Shown in pieces: positions 63,901-64,000 of a stretch of 64,000 nt of DNA. A program made the translations under genes and the position numbers. The first letter of the stretch is position 1; each line of letters begins with the position of its first letter. The notes beneath the pieces were generated by a model that saw only the letters and a program-made list of their open reading frames with translations, ran no database searches and was not told where the DNA came from. The DNA is from Xiphias gladius (lineage: Eukaryota > Chordata > Actinopteri > Istiophoriformes > Xiphiidae): NCBI RefSeq assembly GCF_016859285.1, contig NC_053419.1, positions 7,711,501 through 7,775,500 of the forward strand, read 5' to 3'.

Positions 63901-64000
63901 CTGCATCAGTAATAAAAATCAGTAATAATGATCAGAGGTTTTGATTCCAATCATTCACTCTTGAGGCCGTACTCTGTAGTGACTACAGTGTATTTCATTA

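Larger units (their letters stand above)
54496..64000. other. Right flank, no gene seen
   Basis: AT-rich with two copies of a dispersed repeat and a TA microsatellite. The only long frames, on the minus strand at 61264-61638 and 61626-61952, have no recognised domains. The stretch 62810-63300 is non-repetitive and AT/GC balanced, a weak candidate for conserved non-coding DNA. Confidence 0.45.

Noticed and set aside
1-64000. CRISPR arrays, bacterial operons, rRNA or free-standing tRNA genes
   Set aside because: None seen; the sequence is vertebrate nuclear DNA, and the only tRNA-like sequence is within the SINE.

Overview
The window is about 64 kb of nuclear DNA from a ray-finned fish. The evidence is spliced vertebrate genes with GT-AG introns, AT-rich intergenic DNA, and a dense mix of fish-type transposon remnants (Tc1-like, L2-type LINE, hAT-like, TTAA-flanked elements and a tRNA-like SINE). 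Several dispersed repeats look like families common in spiny-rayed fishes (percomorphs). The species cannot be named from this sequence.

Three protein genes are well supported, and all lie between 35 and 52 kb. On the plus strand is a glycogen-targeting subunit of protein phosphatase 1 (ppp1r3c type; coding exons 35366-35379 and 35548-36559). Converging on it from the minus strand is pancreatic group IB phospholipase A2 (pla2g1b; four exons, 41416 down to 40441). Behind that, also on the minus strand, is the AMP-activated protein kinase beta-1 subunit (prkab1; seven coding exons, 50189 down to 45787, plus a probable non-coding first exon near 52.04-52.12 kb at a GC-rich promoter). All three were rebuilt exon by exon. 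Phases match at every junction and the predicted lengths (341, 148 and 269 residues) are close to the vertebrate family lengths. A possible short coding exon of an unidentified gene lies at 52971-53053 on the plus strand.

From 1 to 35 kb I find no host gene. The stretch holds an L2-type LINE 3' end with reverse transcriptase remnant (5.44-6.69 kb), a second 3' end of that family (20.6-20.85 kb), at least five Tc1-like remnants, a 1.2-kb inverted repeat with a short ORF in its loop (14.9-16.1 kb), a TTAA-type foldback element (21.1-21.4 kb), and a 703-bp hAT-like element with near-perfect 8-bp target duplications and a SINE inside it (28.96-29.68 kb). From 53 to 64 kb I see a 715-bp TTAA-flanked element (53.8-54.5 kb), scattered repeats and no convincing gene.

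Two of the three genes encode carbohydrate-binding regulators of glycogen and energy metabolism: ppp1r3c brings PP1 to glycogen with a CBM21 domain, and prkab1 brings AMPK to glycogen with a CBM48 domain. They lie about 9 kb apart with a digestive lipase between them. Whether this linkage has any regulatory meaning is inference only.
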